Below are positions 28,369 through 38,561 of a DNA stretch of 64,000 nucleotides, piece after piece. This DNA comes from Paralteromonas sediminis. Lineage in GTDB: Bacteria; Pseudomonadota; Gammaproteobacteria; Enterobacterales; Alteromonadaceae. The notes under the pieces were generated by a model, which did not search any database, was not told the DNA's origin, and was given only the letters and a program-made list of their open reading frames with translations. The DNA is taken from NCBI RefSeq assembly GCF_003820355.1, contig NZ_RPOK01000004.1, positions 62,001 through 126,000 of the forward strand. The letters are read 5' to 3'. Position 1 is the stretch's first letter; the number at the start of each line of letters is the position of its first letter. The translations under genes and the position numbers were made by a program.

Positions 28369-29103
28369 ATGACAGAAATTACGATTCATCCGATTGGTTA
28401 CATTACCACGCCTTTTAAACAAAAGTTTGGCATTCCACGTCAGCCCAATCTTGCCAATGCAAAAGGGGTGGTCACATTGTCTGATGCATATTCCGATATC
28501 AATGTGTTTAAAGGGTTATCAGGGTACTCCCATGTTTGGCTTCTCTTTCAGTTCAGTGAAACTATACACGCAGGTTGGCAAGCTACCGTAAAGGCGCCTC
28601 GCTTGGGCGGCAATGCGAAACTGGGAGTATTTGCCAGTAGGAGCACACATCGACCCAATGGAATAGGAATGTCTGTCGTCACATACCTTGGCCATAACAC
28701 AAAAAAAGGCCGCTTGTGTCTTGAGGTCAGCGGTGTTGACCTGTTGGATAACACTCCAATTATCGATATTAAGCCGTATATTCCCTACGCTGATGCGATA
28801 AATGGGAGTCACACTCCATTTGATAATGCACAAGGCTCTGCACAGCCAAAGAACCAATATGACGTGCATTATACCCCCCGAGCGACGCAGCAGCTCGCCA
28901 AATGTGCAATGTATCAGCCAGACTTACCTGAATTAATTGATGCTGTGCTGTCACAGGATCCACGCCCTGCATACAAGAAAAAAAAACATACCGATAACAA
29001 ACGCTATGGCTGTCAGCTGTATGATTGGGATATTATTTGGCGGGTCTCTGGTCAAATAATTACCGTAGAGAATATTCGACTAGTAGCTTCCCCGGACGCT
29101 TGA
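28369..29103 (+). CDS. trmO: tRNA t6A37 N6-methyltransferase TrmO (TsaA/YaeB)
   Basis: 244 residues from the ATG at 28369 ([12 protein letters not shown]); the longer frame from 28321 lacks family similarity. Uses S-adenosylmethionine to methylate t6A37 in tRNA-Thr. Motifs: [60 protein letters not shown]. The C-terminal domain contains [10 protein letters not shown]. Divergent from the Gld-like operon. Confidence 0.93.
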   Translation: MTEITIHPIGYITTPFKQKFGIPRQPNLANAKGVVTLSDAYSDINVFKGLSGYSHVWLLFQFSETIHAGWQATVKAPRLGGNAKLGVFASRSTHRPNGIGMSVVTYLGHNTKKGRLCLEVSGVDLLDNTPIIDIKPYIPYADAINGSHTPFDNAQGSAQPKNQYDVHYTPRATQQLAKCAMYQPDLPELIDAVLSQDPRPAYKKKKHTDNKRYGCQLYDWDIIWRVSGQIITVENIRLVASPDA

Positions 29104-29149
29104 GTTTAGAATACGCGTCATTAAAAAGAAAACAGGATTAAATACCTTC

Positions 29150-30823
29150 ATGCGCACCAGTGAATACCTTCTCGCCACGCAAAAAGAAACCCCAGCCGAG
29201 GCCGAGGTTATTAGCCATCAACTTATGCTCCGCGCCGGCATGGTTCGAAAACTTGCCTCAGGCCTATACACATGGTTACCAACCGGGTTGCGGGTACTGA
29301 ACAAGGTCGCCAATATTGTGCGAGAAGAAATGAACAAGGCAGGCGCAATAGAAGTCTTGATGCCCGTGGTACAGCCAGCAGATTTGTGGGAAGAGTCTGG
29401 TCGTTGGGAAGACTATGGACCAGAACTACTGCGTGTTAAAGACCGACATGAGCGGGATTTTGTACTTGGGCCTACACATGAAGAAGTAATTACTGCACTT
29501 GTGCGCAATGAAGTAAGTAGCTATAAACAACTCCCGCTCAATCTATACCAGATACAAACCAAATTCAGGGATGAGGTTCGTCCTCGTTTTGGTATCATGC
29601 GCGGACGTGAATTTACCATGAAAGACGCGTACAGCTTTCACTTGACGCAAGACTGTTTGCAAAACACTTACGATCGCATGTATCAGGCTTACAATGCTAT
29701 TTTTAAGCGAATGGGTTTAGAATTCAGAGCCGTTATTGCGGACTCGGGATCCATAGGTGGAAGCACTTCCCATGAATTTCACGTTTTGGCTGAATCGGGT
29801 GAAGACAGTATTGTTTTTTCCGATCAATCCGACTACGCAGCAAACGTTGAAATGGCAGTTACTCTGCCCCCATCATCAACCAATGAAAGTCCTTTGGCGA
29901 GTGAATGCGTGGAAAATTCATCGCATTCTTCGTCTCATGAAAATCGGCTTACTACCATTATGGTTAAAGGGGCCAATGAAGAAAATGAAGAAGAGGGCTG
30001 GGTAGCACTGGTGTTGCGGGCCGAACACTCGCTAAATGAAATAAAAGCTGAAAAGTTGGTTGGCGTCAAATCGCCTCTGGAATTCGCTACGGATACCCAA
30101 ATCAAAGAACTGGTTGGTTGTACTGCTAGCGATCTTGGTCCATTGGGTCTATCTATTCCAGTGATTGTTGACCATGCGGCAGCAGCAGTGAGCAATTTTA
30201 CCTGTGGTGCAAATCTGCCAGGGAAGTCGATAATTAATGGTAACTGGGTTGATACGCCGGTATCTGTGGACATCCGAAACGTACAAGCTGGCGACCCCTC
30301 TCCTGACGGTCAGGGTACGCTTTCGATCAAGCGCGGAATAGAAGTGGGTCATATTTTTCAGCTGGGTGATAAGTATTCCTCTGCAATGAATTGTGGGGTA
30401 CTCAGCGAGACGGGCAAGCATCAAACCCTTACTATGGGCTGCTATGGGATAGGTGTTTCCAGAATCGTGGCGGCTGCTATTGAGCAAAATCACGATAAAT
30501 TCGGCATCAAATGGCCGGATGCCATTGCACCCTTCACGCTTGCTTTGATCCCAATGAACATGCATAAATCACAAAGAATCAAAGATGTGGCAGAAAATCT
30601 GTACAACACCTTGATTAATAAAGGCATAGATGTTTTATTTGATGATAGAAAAGAAAGGCCTGGTGTTATGTTCAACGATATGGAGCTAATTGGGGTTCCT
30701 CACAGTATTGTTATTGGTGAACGCAATCTTGATAATGCACAGGTAGAATATAAGTGCAGACGCACTGGCGAGAAGCAATTGTTGTCAATCGATGATGTTG
30801 AAGATTTTATAGCAGCATTATAA
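29150..30823 (+). CDS. proS: Prolyl-tRNA synthetase with degenerate editing (INS) domain
   Basis: 557 residues; E. coli ProRS has 572. The class II catalytic core is intact: [86 protein letters not shown], and the anticodon-binding domain with [11 protein letters not shown]. The INS editing domain (about 220-375) is shorter and diverged: a Ser-rich stretch (SSHSSSHEN) replaces the helix before E. coli Lys279, which aligns with Thr268 here, and E. coli His369 aligns with Ser360. Loss of Ala-tRNA-Pro proofreading is an inference. It lies 46 bp after trmO. Confidence 0.97.
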   Translation: MRTSEYLLATQKETPAEAEVISHQLMLRAGMVRKLASGLYTWLPTGLRVLNKVANIVREEMNKAGAIEVLMPVVQPADLWEESGRWEDYGPELLRVKDRHERDFVLGPTHEEVITALVRNEVSSYKQLPLNLYQIQTKFRDEVRPRFGIMRGREFTMKDAYSFHLTQDCLQNTYDRMYQAYNAIFKRMGLEFRAVIADSGSIGGSTSHEFHVLAESGEDSIVFSDQSDYAANVEMAVTLPPSSTNESPLASECVENSSHSSSHENRLTTIMVKGANEENEEEGWVALVLRAEHSLNEIKAEKLVGVKSPLEFATDTQIKELVGCTASDLGPLGLSIPVIVDHAAAAVSNFTCGANLPGKSIINGNWVDTPVSVDIRNVQAGDPSPDGQGTLSIKRGIEVGHIFQLGDKYSSAMNCGVLSETGKHQTLTMGCYGIGVSRIVAAAIEQNHDKFGIKWPDAIAPFTLALIPMNMHKSQRIKDVAENLYNTLINKGIDVLFDDRKERPGVMFNDMELIGVPHSIVIGERNLDNAQVEYKCRRTGEKQLLSIDDVEDFIAAL

Positions 30824-30865
30824 AAAAACGGTTACAACGCATTGCTGTAATGTACGAGGAACAAT

Positions 30866-31708
30866 GTGAAGGTAACGTTTTACGGTGTACGCGGGTCTAT
30901 CCCATCACCTGGCGCTGAGTTTGTGCGTTACGGCGGCAATACGGCCTGTGTTCACGTTGTTCTTTCAGATGGTACCGATGTTATCTTAGACTCAGGTACA
31001 GGTATTCGAATATTGGGCAAGTCCTTAATCGAAAAGACAACGCCCATTTATATTCTGCTAAGCCATAATCACTGGGATCATATTCAGGGCTTTCCCTTCT
31101 TTGCCCCTATCTATCAACCCGGAAGAGAAATAATTATCAATGCAGGCGCTACGCACTTCGACGAGCCAGATGCGATCGTTGAACAAATGCGCGGCTCAAC
31201 GTTCCCGGTGCATCCAGACAACCTCCCCTGTGATATCCGTTTCAATCGCTTGTCTGAAAACCAGAATACCTGGACGATTGGCAGTGCAACCATTACTCGA
31301 ATAGCCTTAAACCACCCCGGCGGGGGCAATGCTTACAAGCTTGAAGATAACGGCGCAACACTCGCGTACATTACAGACAATGAGCTTTACCCACCCTATA
31401 CCAAAGAAACAGAGTTTTTAACCTTTGTAGACTTTGCCAAGAATGTAGACTTACTGATTCACGACGCGCAGTACATGCAAACAGATATGCCAGCAAAATC
31501 AGGTTGGGGTCATTCCATAGCTGAAGAAGGTGTAAAATTGGCCTTGGCCAGTCAGGTAAAACGCTTGGCTTTATACAGCCACGATCCAGAACGGACTGAT
31601 AATGAAATCGACGAAATTCTTGAACACTGCAAGAATTATATAAAGGCAGCATCATCTGACCTAGCGGTTATTGCCGCATCTGAGCCATTATGCATTACGT
31701 TGCCTTAA
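30866..31708 (+). CDS. MBL-fold metallo-hydrolase
   Basis: 280 residues from a GTG at 30866 with GAGGA upstream; an overlapping ATG at 30864 is immediately followed by a stop in its frame. Metallo-beta-lactamase fold with the metal motif SHNHWDHIQGFPFF (HxHxDH), the N-terminal strand MKVTFYGVRGSIPSPG, a later His in LNHPGGGNAY and a C-terminal HDPERTD. Closest by eye to the RNase Z/cyclic-phosphodiesterase-like subgroup that starts FYGVRGS. Substrate unknown. It follows proS by 42 bp and converges on the HDAC-like gene. Confidence 0.8.
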   Translation: MKVTFYGVRGSIPSPGAEFVRYGGNTACVHVVLSDGTDVILDSGTGIRILGKSLIEKTTPIYILLSHNHWDHIQGFPFFAPIYQPGREIIINAGATHFDEPDAIVEQMRGSTFPVHPDNLPCDIRFNRLSENQNTWTIGSATITRIALNHPGGGNAYKLEDNGATLAYITDNELYPPYTKETEFLTFVDFAKNVDLLIHDAQYMQTDMPAKSGWGHSIAEEGVKLALASQVKRLALYSHDPERTDNEIDEILEHCKNYIKAASSDLAVIAASEPLCITLP

Positions 31709-31712
31709 TATT

Positions 31713-32612
31713 TCAGCTTATCACGCCAGCTGCTTTGTAGAGCTGCAAGTGTACTTCGACCAGCGCATCGATATCTCTTTGATAACCCCCTCCAATCACA
31801 CAGGCAACCGGTAAGCCCAATTGCTTACATAACGACAACACCATACTGTCGCGCTCAAATACCCCTTTAGTTGTCAAATTTAACAGCCCCAAATCATCAT
31901 TCATGTGAACGTCAACACCAGCATCGTAGATCACTGCATCAGGGGTTGCCGAACGCATTGCCAACGTAAGCGCTTCATCCAAAACAGCCAGATATCCATC
32001 ATCATCTATTTTGTTGGGTAATGGAAAATCCATATTGGACATTTGCTTTCGATAGGGAAAGTTCTTTTCTCCATGCAAAGACAATGTATAGACGGCGTCA
32101 TTGCTAGAGGCTAACTTGGCTGTCCCGTCGCCCTGATGAACATCTAGGTCAATGATCAAAACCCTATCAATGCCGGAATAGGACAACATTTTCAGCGCCG
32201 CCAAATACAGGTCATTAAACAGACAAAAACCGGAGCCAAAGTTAGCAAATGCGTGATGGTAACCGCCCGTCAAATTCAACGCGATGCCTTTTTCTATCGC
32301 AAGTTCAGCGGTTTTTACAGTACCGCCCACCGCCGTAAGAGAGCGCTTAATTAATTGCTCCGACCAAGGAAACCCTATTCGCCTCATGGCTTTAGGGTCC
32401 AACGTGCCTTGAACTAAATCGGTCACGTAAGACTTGTCATAAACCTGCACCAGGTCAGATATAGATATGGCATCGGGTGTTACAAATGATGACTTACTCA
32501 CCCCTCTGGCAACAAGCGCATCAAAGATCCCCTGATACTTCTCAATAGGAAACCGGTGCCTAGGGGGCAAATCAAGCTGGCTGTAAATGGGATGGAAAAC
32601 TAAATTTTGCAT
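31713..32612 (-). CDS. Histone deacetylase family (class IV-like) protein
   Basis: 299 residues. Zinc-dependent deacetylase motifs are complete: GYHHAFANFGSGFCLFND with the His pair, IDLDVHQGDGTA with metal Asp/His, SLHGEKNFPY, YDAGVDVHMND, and GGGYQRD with the transition-state Tyr. Bacterial members act on acetylated small molecules, polyamines or lysines; the substrate here cannot be told. Separated by 4 bp from the convergent MBL gene. A 24-bp perfect palindrome lies about 160 bp upstream. Confidence 0.9.
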   Translation of the reverse strand: MQNLVFHPIYSQLDLPPRHRFPIEKYQGIFDALVARGVSKSSFVTPDAISISDLVQVYDKSYVTDLVQGTLDPKAMRRIGFPWSEQLIKRSLTAVGGTVKTAELAIEKGIALNLTGGYHHAFANFGSGFCLFNDLYLAALKMLSYSGIDRVLIIDLDVHQGDGTAKLASSNDAVYTLSLHGEKNFPYRKQMSNMDFPLPNKIDDDGYLAVLDEALTLAMRSATPDAVIYDAGVDVHMNDDLGLLNLTTKGVFERDSMVLSLCKQLGLPVACVIGGGYQRDIDALVEVHLQLYKAAGVIS

Positions 32613-32768
32613 TCCATTTATAGCAGCTTACACAATGATAAGATCAATAGCGGTGGGATAGGCAACAAAGCCCCATTAGAAACAAACTACCCACACCGTA
32701 AGAACAGCAATATTAGTGTCCTCTATATCACGGGCTCAGGCTATTTCAAATTGCTGTAATAGCCTTAT

Positions 32769-32792
32769 ATATATGCAAGGCCTTGCATATAT
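32769..32792. promoter_or_regulatory. 24-bp perfect palindrome upstream of the HDAC-like gene
   Basis: Two contiguous 12-bp arms, ATATATGCAAGG and CCTTGCATATAT, with no spacer. No T-run follows on either strand, so it does not look like a terminator. It could be a binding site for a dimeric regulator of the HDAC-like gene, which starts at 32612 on the minus strand. It may also be a cruciform-prone sequence. Function unproven. Confidence 0.45.
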
Positions 32793-32794
32793 GT

Positions 32795-32821
32795 AAAAAA
32801 GGCTGATTAAAATAACCAGCC
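32795..32821 (-). terminator. Terminator after guaA
   Basis: On the minus strand GGCTGGTTA pairs with TAATCAGCC (one G-T wobble) around a TTT loop, followed by six T. It lies 25 bp after the guaA stop and ends the guaBA operon. Confidence 0.85.
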
Positions 32822-32846
32822 AATTCAATAAGTTAAAAGAGCATTT

Positions 32847-34424
32847 TCACTCCCACTCAATAGTAGCAGGCGGCTTCCCGGACACATCGTACACTACACG
32901 AGATATCCCATCGATCTCATTGATTATACGATTTGAGACTGTGCCCAAAAAGTCATACGGTAAATGGGCCCAATGTGCGGTCATAAAGTCGATCGTCTCT
33001 ACAGCACGAAGTGAAACAACCCAGTCGTATTTGCGCGCATCCCCCATTACACCGACCGAACGCACAGGCAGAAACACGGTAAAAGCCTGACTGACTTTGT
33101 GATACAAATCTGCTTTATGTAGCTCTTCCATAAAAATAGCATCAGCACGGCGTAACAAATCGCAGTACTCTTTTTTCACCTCACCCAGTACGCGCACACC
33201 TAAACCTGGACCAGGGAACGGGTGGCGATACAACATATCGTAGGGGAGTCCTAACTCAAGGCCAATCTTGCGAACTTCATCTTTAAATAGCTCACGCAAT
33301 GGCTCAACCAGACCAAGCTTCATATCTTCTGGCAAACCGCCTACGTTATGGTGAGATTTAATGACGTGAGCCTTTCCTGTTGCAGAACCTGCCGACTCAA
33401 TCACATCAGGATAAATTGTGCCCTGTGCCAGCCATTTTGCATTGACCAGCTTTGATGACTCCTCATCAAACACCTGAACAAACTCACGACCGATTATTTT
33501 GCGTTTTGCTTCGGGTTCGTCAGTACCGGCAAGCGCTGAAAGGAATCTGTCTTCAGCATCAACCTTGATAATATTCAAACCAAAGTGGTCGCCAAACATG
33601 TCCATGACTTGTTGCCCCTCATGGAGTCGGAGCAAGCCATTGTCCACAAATACGCAGGTGAGCTTATCGCCAATGGCTCGGTGCAAAAGCATGGCGGTCA
33701 CTGAAGAGTCTACACCACCTGAGAGTCCTAGTATCACTTCATCTTCACCCACCTGCTCTTTAATGCGTTCCACAGCATCTTCGATGATAGCGCCAGGTGT
33801 CCACAGCTTTTCACAACCACAAATATCCATTACAAAGTGAGACAACAAACGCTGCCCCTGACGGGTATGAGTCACTTCTGGGTGAAACTGAACGCCATAG
33901 AACTGGCGCGTTTCGTCTGCCATACCTGCATAGGGACATGAAGCTGTTTGCGCAACCGTCATGAACCCTTCCGGCAAAGCAGACACTTTGTCGCCGTGGC
34001 TCATCCACACATCGAGCAGAGGCTTTCCATTATCGCCGATGTGGTCTTCAATATTGTGAAGTAACGCAGACGGTTCCAAGACTTCAACCTGCGCATATCC
34101 AAATTCACGCTTATCAGAACCCTGAACTGTGCCACCAAGTTGCTGCGCCATGGTTTGCATGCCATAGCATATTCCTAATACAGGAACACCCGCACTAAAC
34201 ACATATTCGGGTGCTCGCGGCGAGCCTGCTTCAGTCACAGATTCTGGACCACCAGACAAAATAATGCCATTGGGCGCAAACGCTTTTATTTGCGCTTCTG
34301 AAACGTCCCAGGCCCATAGCTCGCAGTACACACCAATTTCCCTTATACGACGGGCAATTAGCTGGGTATACTGAGACCCAAAGTCTAAGATAAGAATGCG
34401 TTGTGCATGAATATTTGAGCTCAT
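32847..34424 (-). CDS. guaA: GMP synthase (glutamine-hydrolysing)
   Basis: 525 residues. Converts XMP to GMP using glutamine and ATP. Class I glutamine amidotransferase domain first: nucleophile in GICYGMQ, His/Glu in [11 protein letters not shown]-pyrophosphatase domain next: [12 protein letters not shown]-terminal dimerisation/XMP-binding domain with [11 protein letters not shown] and the terminal KPPATIEWE. Second gene of guaBA, with an 86-bp gap containing a hairpin. Confidence 0.98.
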   Translation of the reverse strand: MSSNIHAQRILILDFGSQYTQLIARRIREIGVYCELWAWDVSEAQIKAFAPNGIILSGGPESVTEAGSPRAPEYVFSAGVPVLGICYGMQTMAQQLGGTVQGSDKREFGYAQVEVLEPSALLHNIEDHIGDNGKPLLDVWMSHGDKVSALPEGFMTVAQTASCPYAGMADETRQFYGVQFHPEVTHTRQGQRLLSHFVMDICGCEKLWTPGAIIEDAVERIKEQVGEDEVILGLSGGVDSSVTAMLLHRAIGDKLTCVFVDNGLLRLHEGQQVMDMFGDHFGLNIIKVDAEDRFLSALAGTDEPEAKRKIIGREFVQVFDEESSKLVNAKWLAQGTIYPDVIESAGSATGKAHVIKSHHNVGGLPEDMKLGLVEPLRELFKDEVRKIGLELGLPYDMLYRHPFPGPGLGVRVLGEVKKEYCDLLRRADAIFMEELHKADLYHKVSQAFTVFLPVRSVGVMGDARKYDWVVSLRAVETIDFMTAHWAHLPYDFLGTVSNRIINEIDGISRVVYDVSGKPPATIEWE

Positions 34425-34460
34425 TTTAATCCTCTAATGGACAACAGGGTGAAACCCAGC

Positions 34461-34484
34461 AAAAAGAGGGAGCATGCTCCCTTT
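34461..34484 (-). terminator. Hairpin between guaB and guaA, possible attenuator
   Basis: Stem of up to eight pairs around the core GGGAG-CATG-CTCCC, followed on the minus strand by TTTTT. It sits between the guaB stop and the guaA start, so it may reduce guaA expression relative to guaB rather than fully separate the genes. Confidence 0.75.
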
Positions 34485-34510
34485 CTTTATTGGTCCTGAC
34501 TTCAGGTCTA

Positions 34511-35980
34511 TTAACCTAATCTATAATTGGGTGCTTCTTTGGTAATGCTAACGTCATGTACATGAGACTCGCCCATGCCAGCAGCAGTCACTCTTACAAA
34601 TTTAGCTTTTGTGTTTAACTCTTCTATCGTGGCGCAACCTGTTAGCCCCATTGCTGAACGCAACCCACCCATCTGTTGATGAATAATATTGGCTATCGGG
34701 CCTTTGTACGCCACACGTCCTTCAATGCCTTCAGGTACCAGCTTCTCTGCATTGTCGGAATCTTGAAAATACCTGTCTGATGAACCATGACTTTGGTTCA
34801 TCGCGCCCAGCGATCCCATTCCCCGATATGACTTATAATATCGCCCCTGATAGAGCTCCACTTCGCCAGGTGCTTCCTCGGTACCGGCCAGCATGCTTCC
34901 CACCATCACACAACTTGCGCCAGCAACCAATGCCTTAGCGATATCACCTGAAAAACGAATGCCACCGTCTGCAATCACAGGGATACCCGTACCTTCAAGT
35001 GCTTCTACCGCATCTGCAACAGCCGTCACTTGTGGAACACCGCAACCTGTAACAATACGCGTTGTACAAATTGATCCCGGGCCAATCCCCACCTTAACGG
35101 CATCTACACCCGCGTCAGCGAGTGCTTTTGCACCTGCGCCTGTTGCAACATTTCCAGCAATCAGTTGCAGATCTGGGTACGCCTTTCTTACAGATTTAAC
35201 TCTGTCAATGACACCTTGAGAATGGCCATGACTGGTGTCGATAAGTAATACATCTACCCCGGCTTCAACCAATAGCGCGATGCGTTCATCGGTACCTGCG
35301 CCAACACTTACTGCAGCACCGACTCGTAGACGACCTAGCTTGTCTTTGCACGCATTAGGTTTGTTTTCTGCTTTTTGGTGGTCTTTAACTGTGATAAGTC
35401 CAGCTAATTTAAAGGCATCATCCACAACCAGTATTTTTTCGATGCGATGCTCATGCATTAAATCGAGTACCAGGCTGGAGTCAGCACCTTCCTTTACCGT
35501 AATCAAACGCTCTTTCGGTGTCATCACTTTACTGATGGGTGCATCAAACCTGTTTTCAAAACGCAGATCTCGGCCAGTTACAATACCAATAAGGTTGTTG
35601 TCTTCATCAGTAACAGGAAAACCTGAATAACCTAGCTTTTGACTCAGTGTAATCACCTCGCCGATACTTGCATCTTGTCTGACAGTAACGGGATCAGAGA
35701 CAACACCGCTCTCGTATTTTTTCACCTGACGAACATGGTCAGCTTGAGACTCTGCGGACATGTTTTTGTGAATAAACCCAATACCGCCTTCCTGCGCCAG
35801 TGCAATAGCTAGACGCGCTTCACTAACCGTGTCCATCGCAGCAGACACCATTGGGATATTCAGAGTTACGTCACGGGTAAGACGCGTATTCAGTTTTGCA
35901 GTATGGGGCAAGACCGTGGAATGGTCTGGAACAAGTAATACGTCATCAAACGTAAGGGCTTCTTGAACGATTCTAAGCAT
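34511..35980 (-). CDS. guaB: Inosine-5'-monophosphate dehydrogenase
   Basis: 489 residues. NAD-dependent IMP to XMP conversion, the committed step to GMP. N-terminal barrel segment ([19 protein letters not shown]), an inserted pair of CBS domains at about 95-205, then the catalytic loop [18 protein letters not shown] with the active-site Cys, the flap with [13 protein letters not shown], and [10 protein letters not shown]. Its promoter faces xseA divergently. Confidence 0.98.
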   Translation of the reverse strand: MLRIVQEALTFDDVLLVPDHSTVLPHTAKLNTRLTRDVTLNIPMVSAAMDTVSEARLAIALAQEGGIGFIHKNMSAESQADHVRQVKKYESGVVSDPVTVRQDASIGEVITLSQKLGYSGFPVTDEDNNLIGIVTGRDLRFENRFDAPISKVMTPKERLITVKEGADSSLVLDLMHEHRIEKILVVDDAFKLAGLITVKDHQKAENKPNACKDKLGRLRVGAAVSVGAGTDERIALLVEAGVDVLLIDTSHGHSQGVIDRVKSVRKAYPDLQLIAGNVATGAGAKALADAGVDAVKVGIGPGSICTTRIVTGCGVPQVTAVADAVEALEGTGIPVIADGGIRFSGDIAKALVAGASCVMVGSMLAGTEEAPGEVELYQGRYYKSYRGMGSLGAMNQSHGSSDRYFQDSDNAEKLVPEGIEGRVAYKGPIANIIHQQMGGLRSAMGLTGCATIEELNTKAKFVRVTAAGMGESHVHDVSITKEAPNYRLG

Positions 35981-36018
35981 GCAACAACACCTGGTGAGTG
36001 GGGGTTAATTGCGGCGCA

Positions 36019-36047
36019 ATTGTAGTGTTTTTTCACTTTAAGGTAAA
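36019..36047 (-). promoter_or_regulatory. guaB promoter with GC-rich discriminator
   Basis: On the minus strand: TTTACC (36042-36047), a 17-bp spacer, TACAAT (36019-36024), then TGCGCCGCAA. A GC-rich discriminator is expected at stringently controlled promoters, and guaB of E. coli is one. An inverted repeat AATTGC-GGC-GCAATT (36007-36021) overlaps the expected transcription start and could be an operator. Confidence 0.75.
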
Positions 36048-36077
36048 CTGTATTCTTTGCCCTTTGTGAATATTTTT

Positions 36078-37433
36078 ATGGCTTTTTCTGCTCCTGCTGA
36101 CCCGCGACAAATAATGACACCGACCAAACTCAATCGGTTAGCCAGAACAATCCTGCAATCTGAAATTGGCCTTGTATGGTTAAGTGCTGAAATTTCTAAC
36201 TTTGTTAGGGCGTCTTCTGGTCACTGGTACTTTACGTTGAAAGATGAACGCGCTCAGGTACGAGCCGCCATGTTTAAGCAAGCTAATCGTTACATAAAGC
36301 CCCTCCCCAAAGAGGGTGACAAGGTGCTGGTTAGGGCAAGTGTCGGCTTGTATGAACCCAGAGGAGACTATCAACTTATCGTTGAGCATCTCGAGGCAGA
36401 GGGAGCGGGTCAGCTGAAACTCGCCTTTGAGCAACTTAAGATTAAACTCAATAACGAAGGTCTGTTTAGTACAGACCGAAAGCGCCCATTGCCCGCTATC
36501 ATCAAGCGGCTCGGTGTTATTACTTCCCCATCAGGTGCGGCACTGCACGACGTATTAACGGTTTTAAGACGGCGTAGTCCGAGTACCGAAGTGATTGTTT
36601 ACCCCTCATTGGTGCAGGGTGAAATGGCGGCGGAAAATATCCGCGCCGCGCTCTCCACAGCGAATCAAAGAAAAGAAGTTGATGCGTTGTTAATTACTCG
36701 CGGAGGTGGGTCTATTGAAGACTTATGGTGCTTTAATGATGAAAGACTGGCCCGTGATATTGTTCAGTCAGAGCTGGTTATCGTGAGTGCAGTTGGCCAT
36801 GAGGTAGATGTTACTATCAGCGACTTCGTCGCCGATCTGCGTGCCCCTACGCCGTCGGCCGCCGCTGAGCTGCTCAGCCAGGATCTCTCTGTTAAGCGCA
36901 ATCAGGTGGCGATACAGTCAGACAGACTCAGAAAGCAGATGGCGCTGTATTTCAATCACGCTAAGCAACGTCAAAAACACGCTTATGCACAATTGGTCTT
37001 ACTGCACCCAACAAAGCAACTACAGCAACATGCTCAACGCTTGGATATGTTATCGATAAGATTACAAAATGCTGCGCTTACGCAGCTTAATCGCAGCAGT
37101 GCAAAAACCAAACACCTTTTGCACCAGTTTAGCAGGATAAAACTTCAAGCACAGATTAAACACTTACAGCAACACATTGCACGTCTTAATAAAAGTCAGC
37201 ATAGAGCATGGAATTCTATACTCAATGATAAAACCCAAAGACTGCAAAAAGCTGCTGCCCATTTACAAGCGATCAGTCCACTGGCAACATTGGCTCGCGG
37301 ATATAGCATTACCATGCAAAACGACAAGGCCGTTGCATCTGTCGCTGACGTCGATAGCAGCCGGCCATTAGTGACCAAGCTTGAAGATGGTGAAATCATC
37401 AGCTTGCCTGAAAAAGTCATAGCACGAGGATAA
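36078..37433 (+). CDS. xseA: Exodeoxyribonuclease VII large subunit
   Basis: 451 residues from the ATG at 36078 (MAFSAPADP); upstream GTG and TTG codons are in frame. N-terminal OB-fold (IWLSAEISNF-like: LVWLSAEISNFVRASSGHWY), catalytic region with GVITSPSGAALHDVL and ITRGGGSIEDLWCFNDE, VGHEVDVTISDFVADLRAPTPSAAAE, then a long coiled-coil C-terminal half. Degrades single-stranded DNA with XseB, which is not in this window. Divergent from guaB. Confidence 0.95.
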   Translation: MAFSAPADPRQIMTPTKLNRLARTILQSEIGLVWLSAEISNFVRASSGHWYFTLKDERAQVRAAMFKQANRYIKPLPKEGDKVLVRASVGLYEPRGDYQLIVEHLEAEGAGQLKLAFEQLKIKLNNEGLFSTDRKRPLPAIIKRLGVITSPSGAALHDVLTVLRRRSPSTEVIVYPSLVQGEMAAENIRAALSTANQRKEVDALLITRGGGSIEDLWCFNDERLARDIVQSELVIVSAVGHEVDVTISDFVADLRAPTPSAAAELLSQDLSVKRNQVAIQSDRLRKQMALYFNHAKQRQKHAYAQLVLLHPTKQLQQHAQRLDMLSIRLQNAALTQLNRSSAKTKHLLHQFSRIKLQAQIKHLQQHIARLNKSQHRAWNSILNDKTQRLQKAAAHLQAISPLATLARGYSITMQNDKAVASVADVDSSRPLVTKLEDGEIISLPEKVIARG

Positions 37434-37455
37434 TAGTATTAATAGTGTCAACGCA

Positions 37456-38559
37456 TTGAGCCGCCTAGTATCGGTCACAGCTTTTGTTGTATGTACAATA
37501 ATGATTGCTGGATGCGCCGTTCAAACGACGCATACTGAACAAGCAGACAAGGTATCTTCTGACAAGGGTTTAGTATTGGCATTAGCGGGTATTACGCAAT
37601 TTAGCTATTACCCGGCTTACATGAGTGAAGAAGCTATCAATAAATGTGCTGCTGAGCACGTCACCTGTATTGATGACCCCATCGACCAGGTCACTTGGCA
37701 CAACGCACTGAAACAGGCAATGCACCCAGCGTCACTCGAAGACACAGACACAACTTCAGACTATGAAATTCTCATCGCCTCACATAAGAGACAAATGCCC
37801 TCAGAGCTTGCTGACTCGGGAATTTTTTACCGCTGGTTTTCTGACACCAGTGACTTAATGTCAAGCGTGCATAGTGAAATTACTGTGCAATGGCGGGGCT
37901 TTGCACTAGATACCTATGCCATATCGAGTGCCGTTACAAAGCAAACAGACTATCAGAAATTGGCTGATTCCCTTGTGTCCAGATGGCTCGCTCACGCTGC
38001 CAATGTGGGTATTTTCACCCGGGAGTTTCTTTATTCAGCACTTAAGGCAAGTAATTATCGAGACAACCTGCATCTGCCGAAGCAACTGGGTGAATTTTAC
38101 TTGGAAGACATGCAACTTTACCCTGACCCCTTCCTTGGCGCCATTGCGCGATATCGCCATCCAATCTTTTCAGAGGCCCTGTTCGATGTCAGCGTGTCGC
38201 CCATCATGAAGCAACTCCAACATGTCGACTTCGGCACGTTCGAGCAGGCACTCAATGAGGAGTTTTTTCGCGCACAAAACATCGCCACTGAACGGCAATA
38301 CACCTTGGTGGTCGACGCTCCAGTGAGTCAAATAGCGGCTTCAAACGGGACGGGAGCCTATTTCGCAGTGCATGCCGTCGATGAGTTTGGTGAACCTCTT
38401 TACGCAGCGACCTATGTTTTCAGGCAAGAGGACAAACTGGTAAAGTTTACCAGCACTTTCCCCCACCAAGTGGCCATGCCCATAGTTGAGCAGGCACTTG
38501 CCGAAATGCGCGTGCCGGGCGAATCAGAGTTGATGAAAGAATTGAGAAGCCTGTTCTAA
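37456..38559 (+). CDS. Hypothetical lipoprotein of unknown family
   Basis: 367 residues from a TTG at 37456, the only start that gives a sensible signal peptide: SRLVSVTAFVVCTIMIAGC with lipobox IAGC and lipidated Cys20. Mature protein is mostly polar, with no repeats or transmembrane helices and no catalytic motif I recognise. The residue after Cys is Ala, so Lol-dependent sorting to the outer membrane is expected. It follows xseA by 22 bp, so it may be co-transcribed, and converges on der with a 2-bp gap. Function unknown. Confidence 0.75.
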   Translation: MSRLVSVTAFVVCTIMIAGCAVQTTHTEQADKVSSDKGLVLALAGITQFSYYPAYMSEEAINKCAAEHVTCIDDPIDQVTWHNALKQAMHPASLEDTDTTSDYEILIASHKRQMPSELADSGIFYRWFSDTSDLMSSVHSEITVQWRGFALDTYAISSAVTKQTDYQKLADSLVSRWLAHAANVGIFTREFLYSALKASNYRDNLHLPKQLGEFYLEDMQLYPDPFLGAIARYRHPIFSEALFDVSVSPIMKQLQHVDFGTFEQALNEEFFRAQNIATERQYTLVVDAPVSQIAASNGTGAYFAVHAVDEFGEPLYAATYVFRQEDKLVKFTSTFPHQVAMPIVEQALAEMRVPGESELMKELRSLF

Positions 38560-38561
38560 CG

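Noticed and set aside
32769-32792. Palindrome considered as a terminator
   Set aside because: No loop and no T-run on either strand; the real guaA terminator is at 32795-32821.
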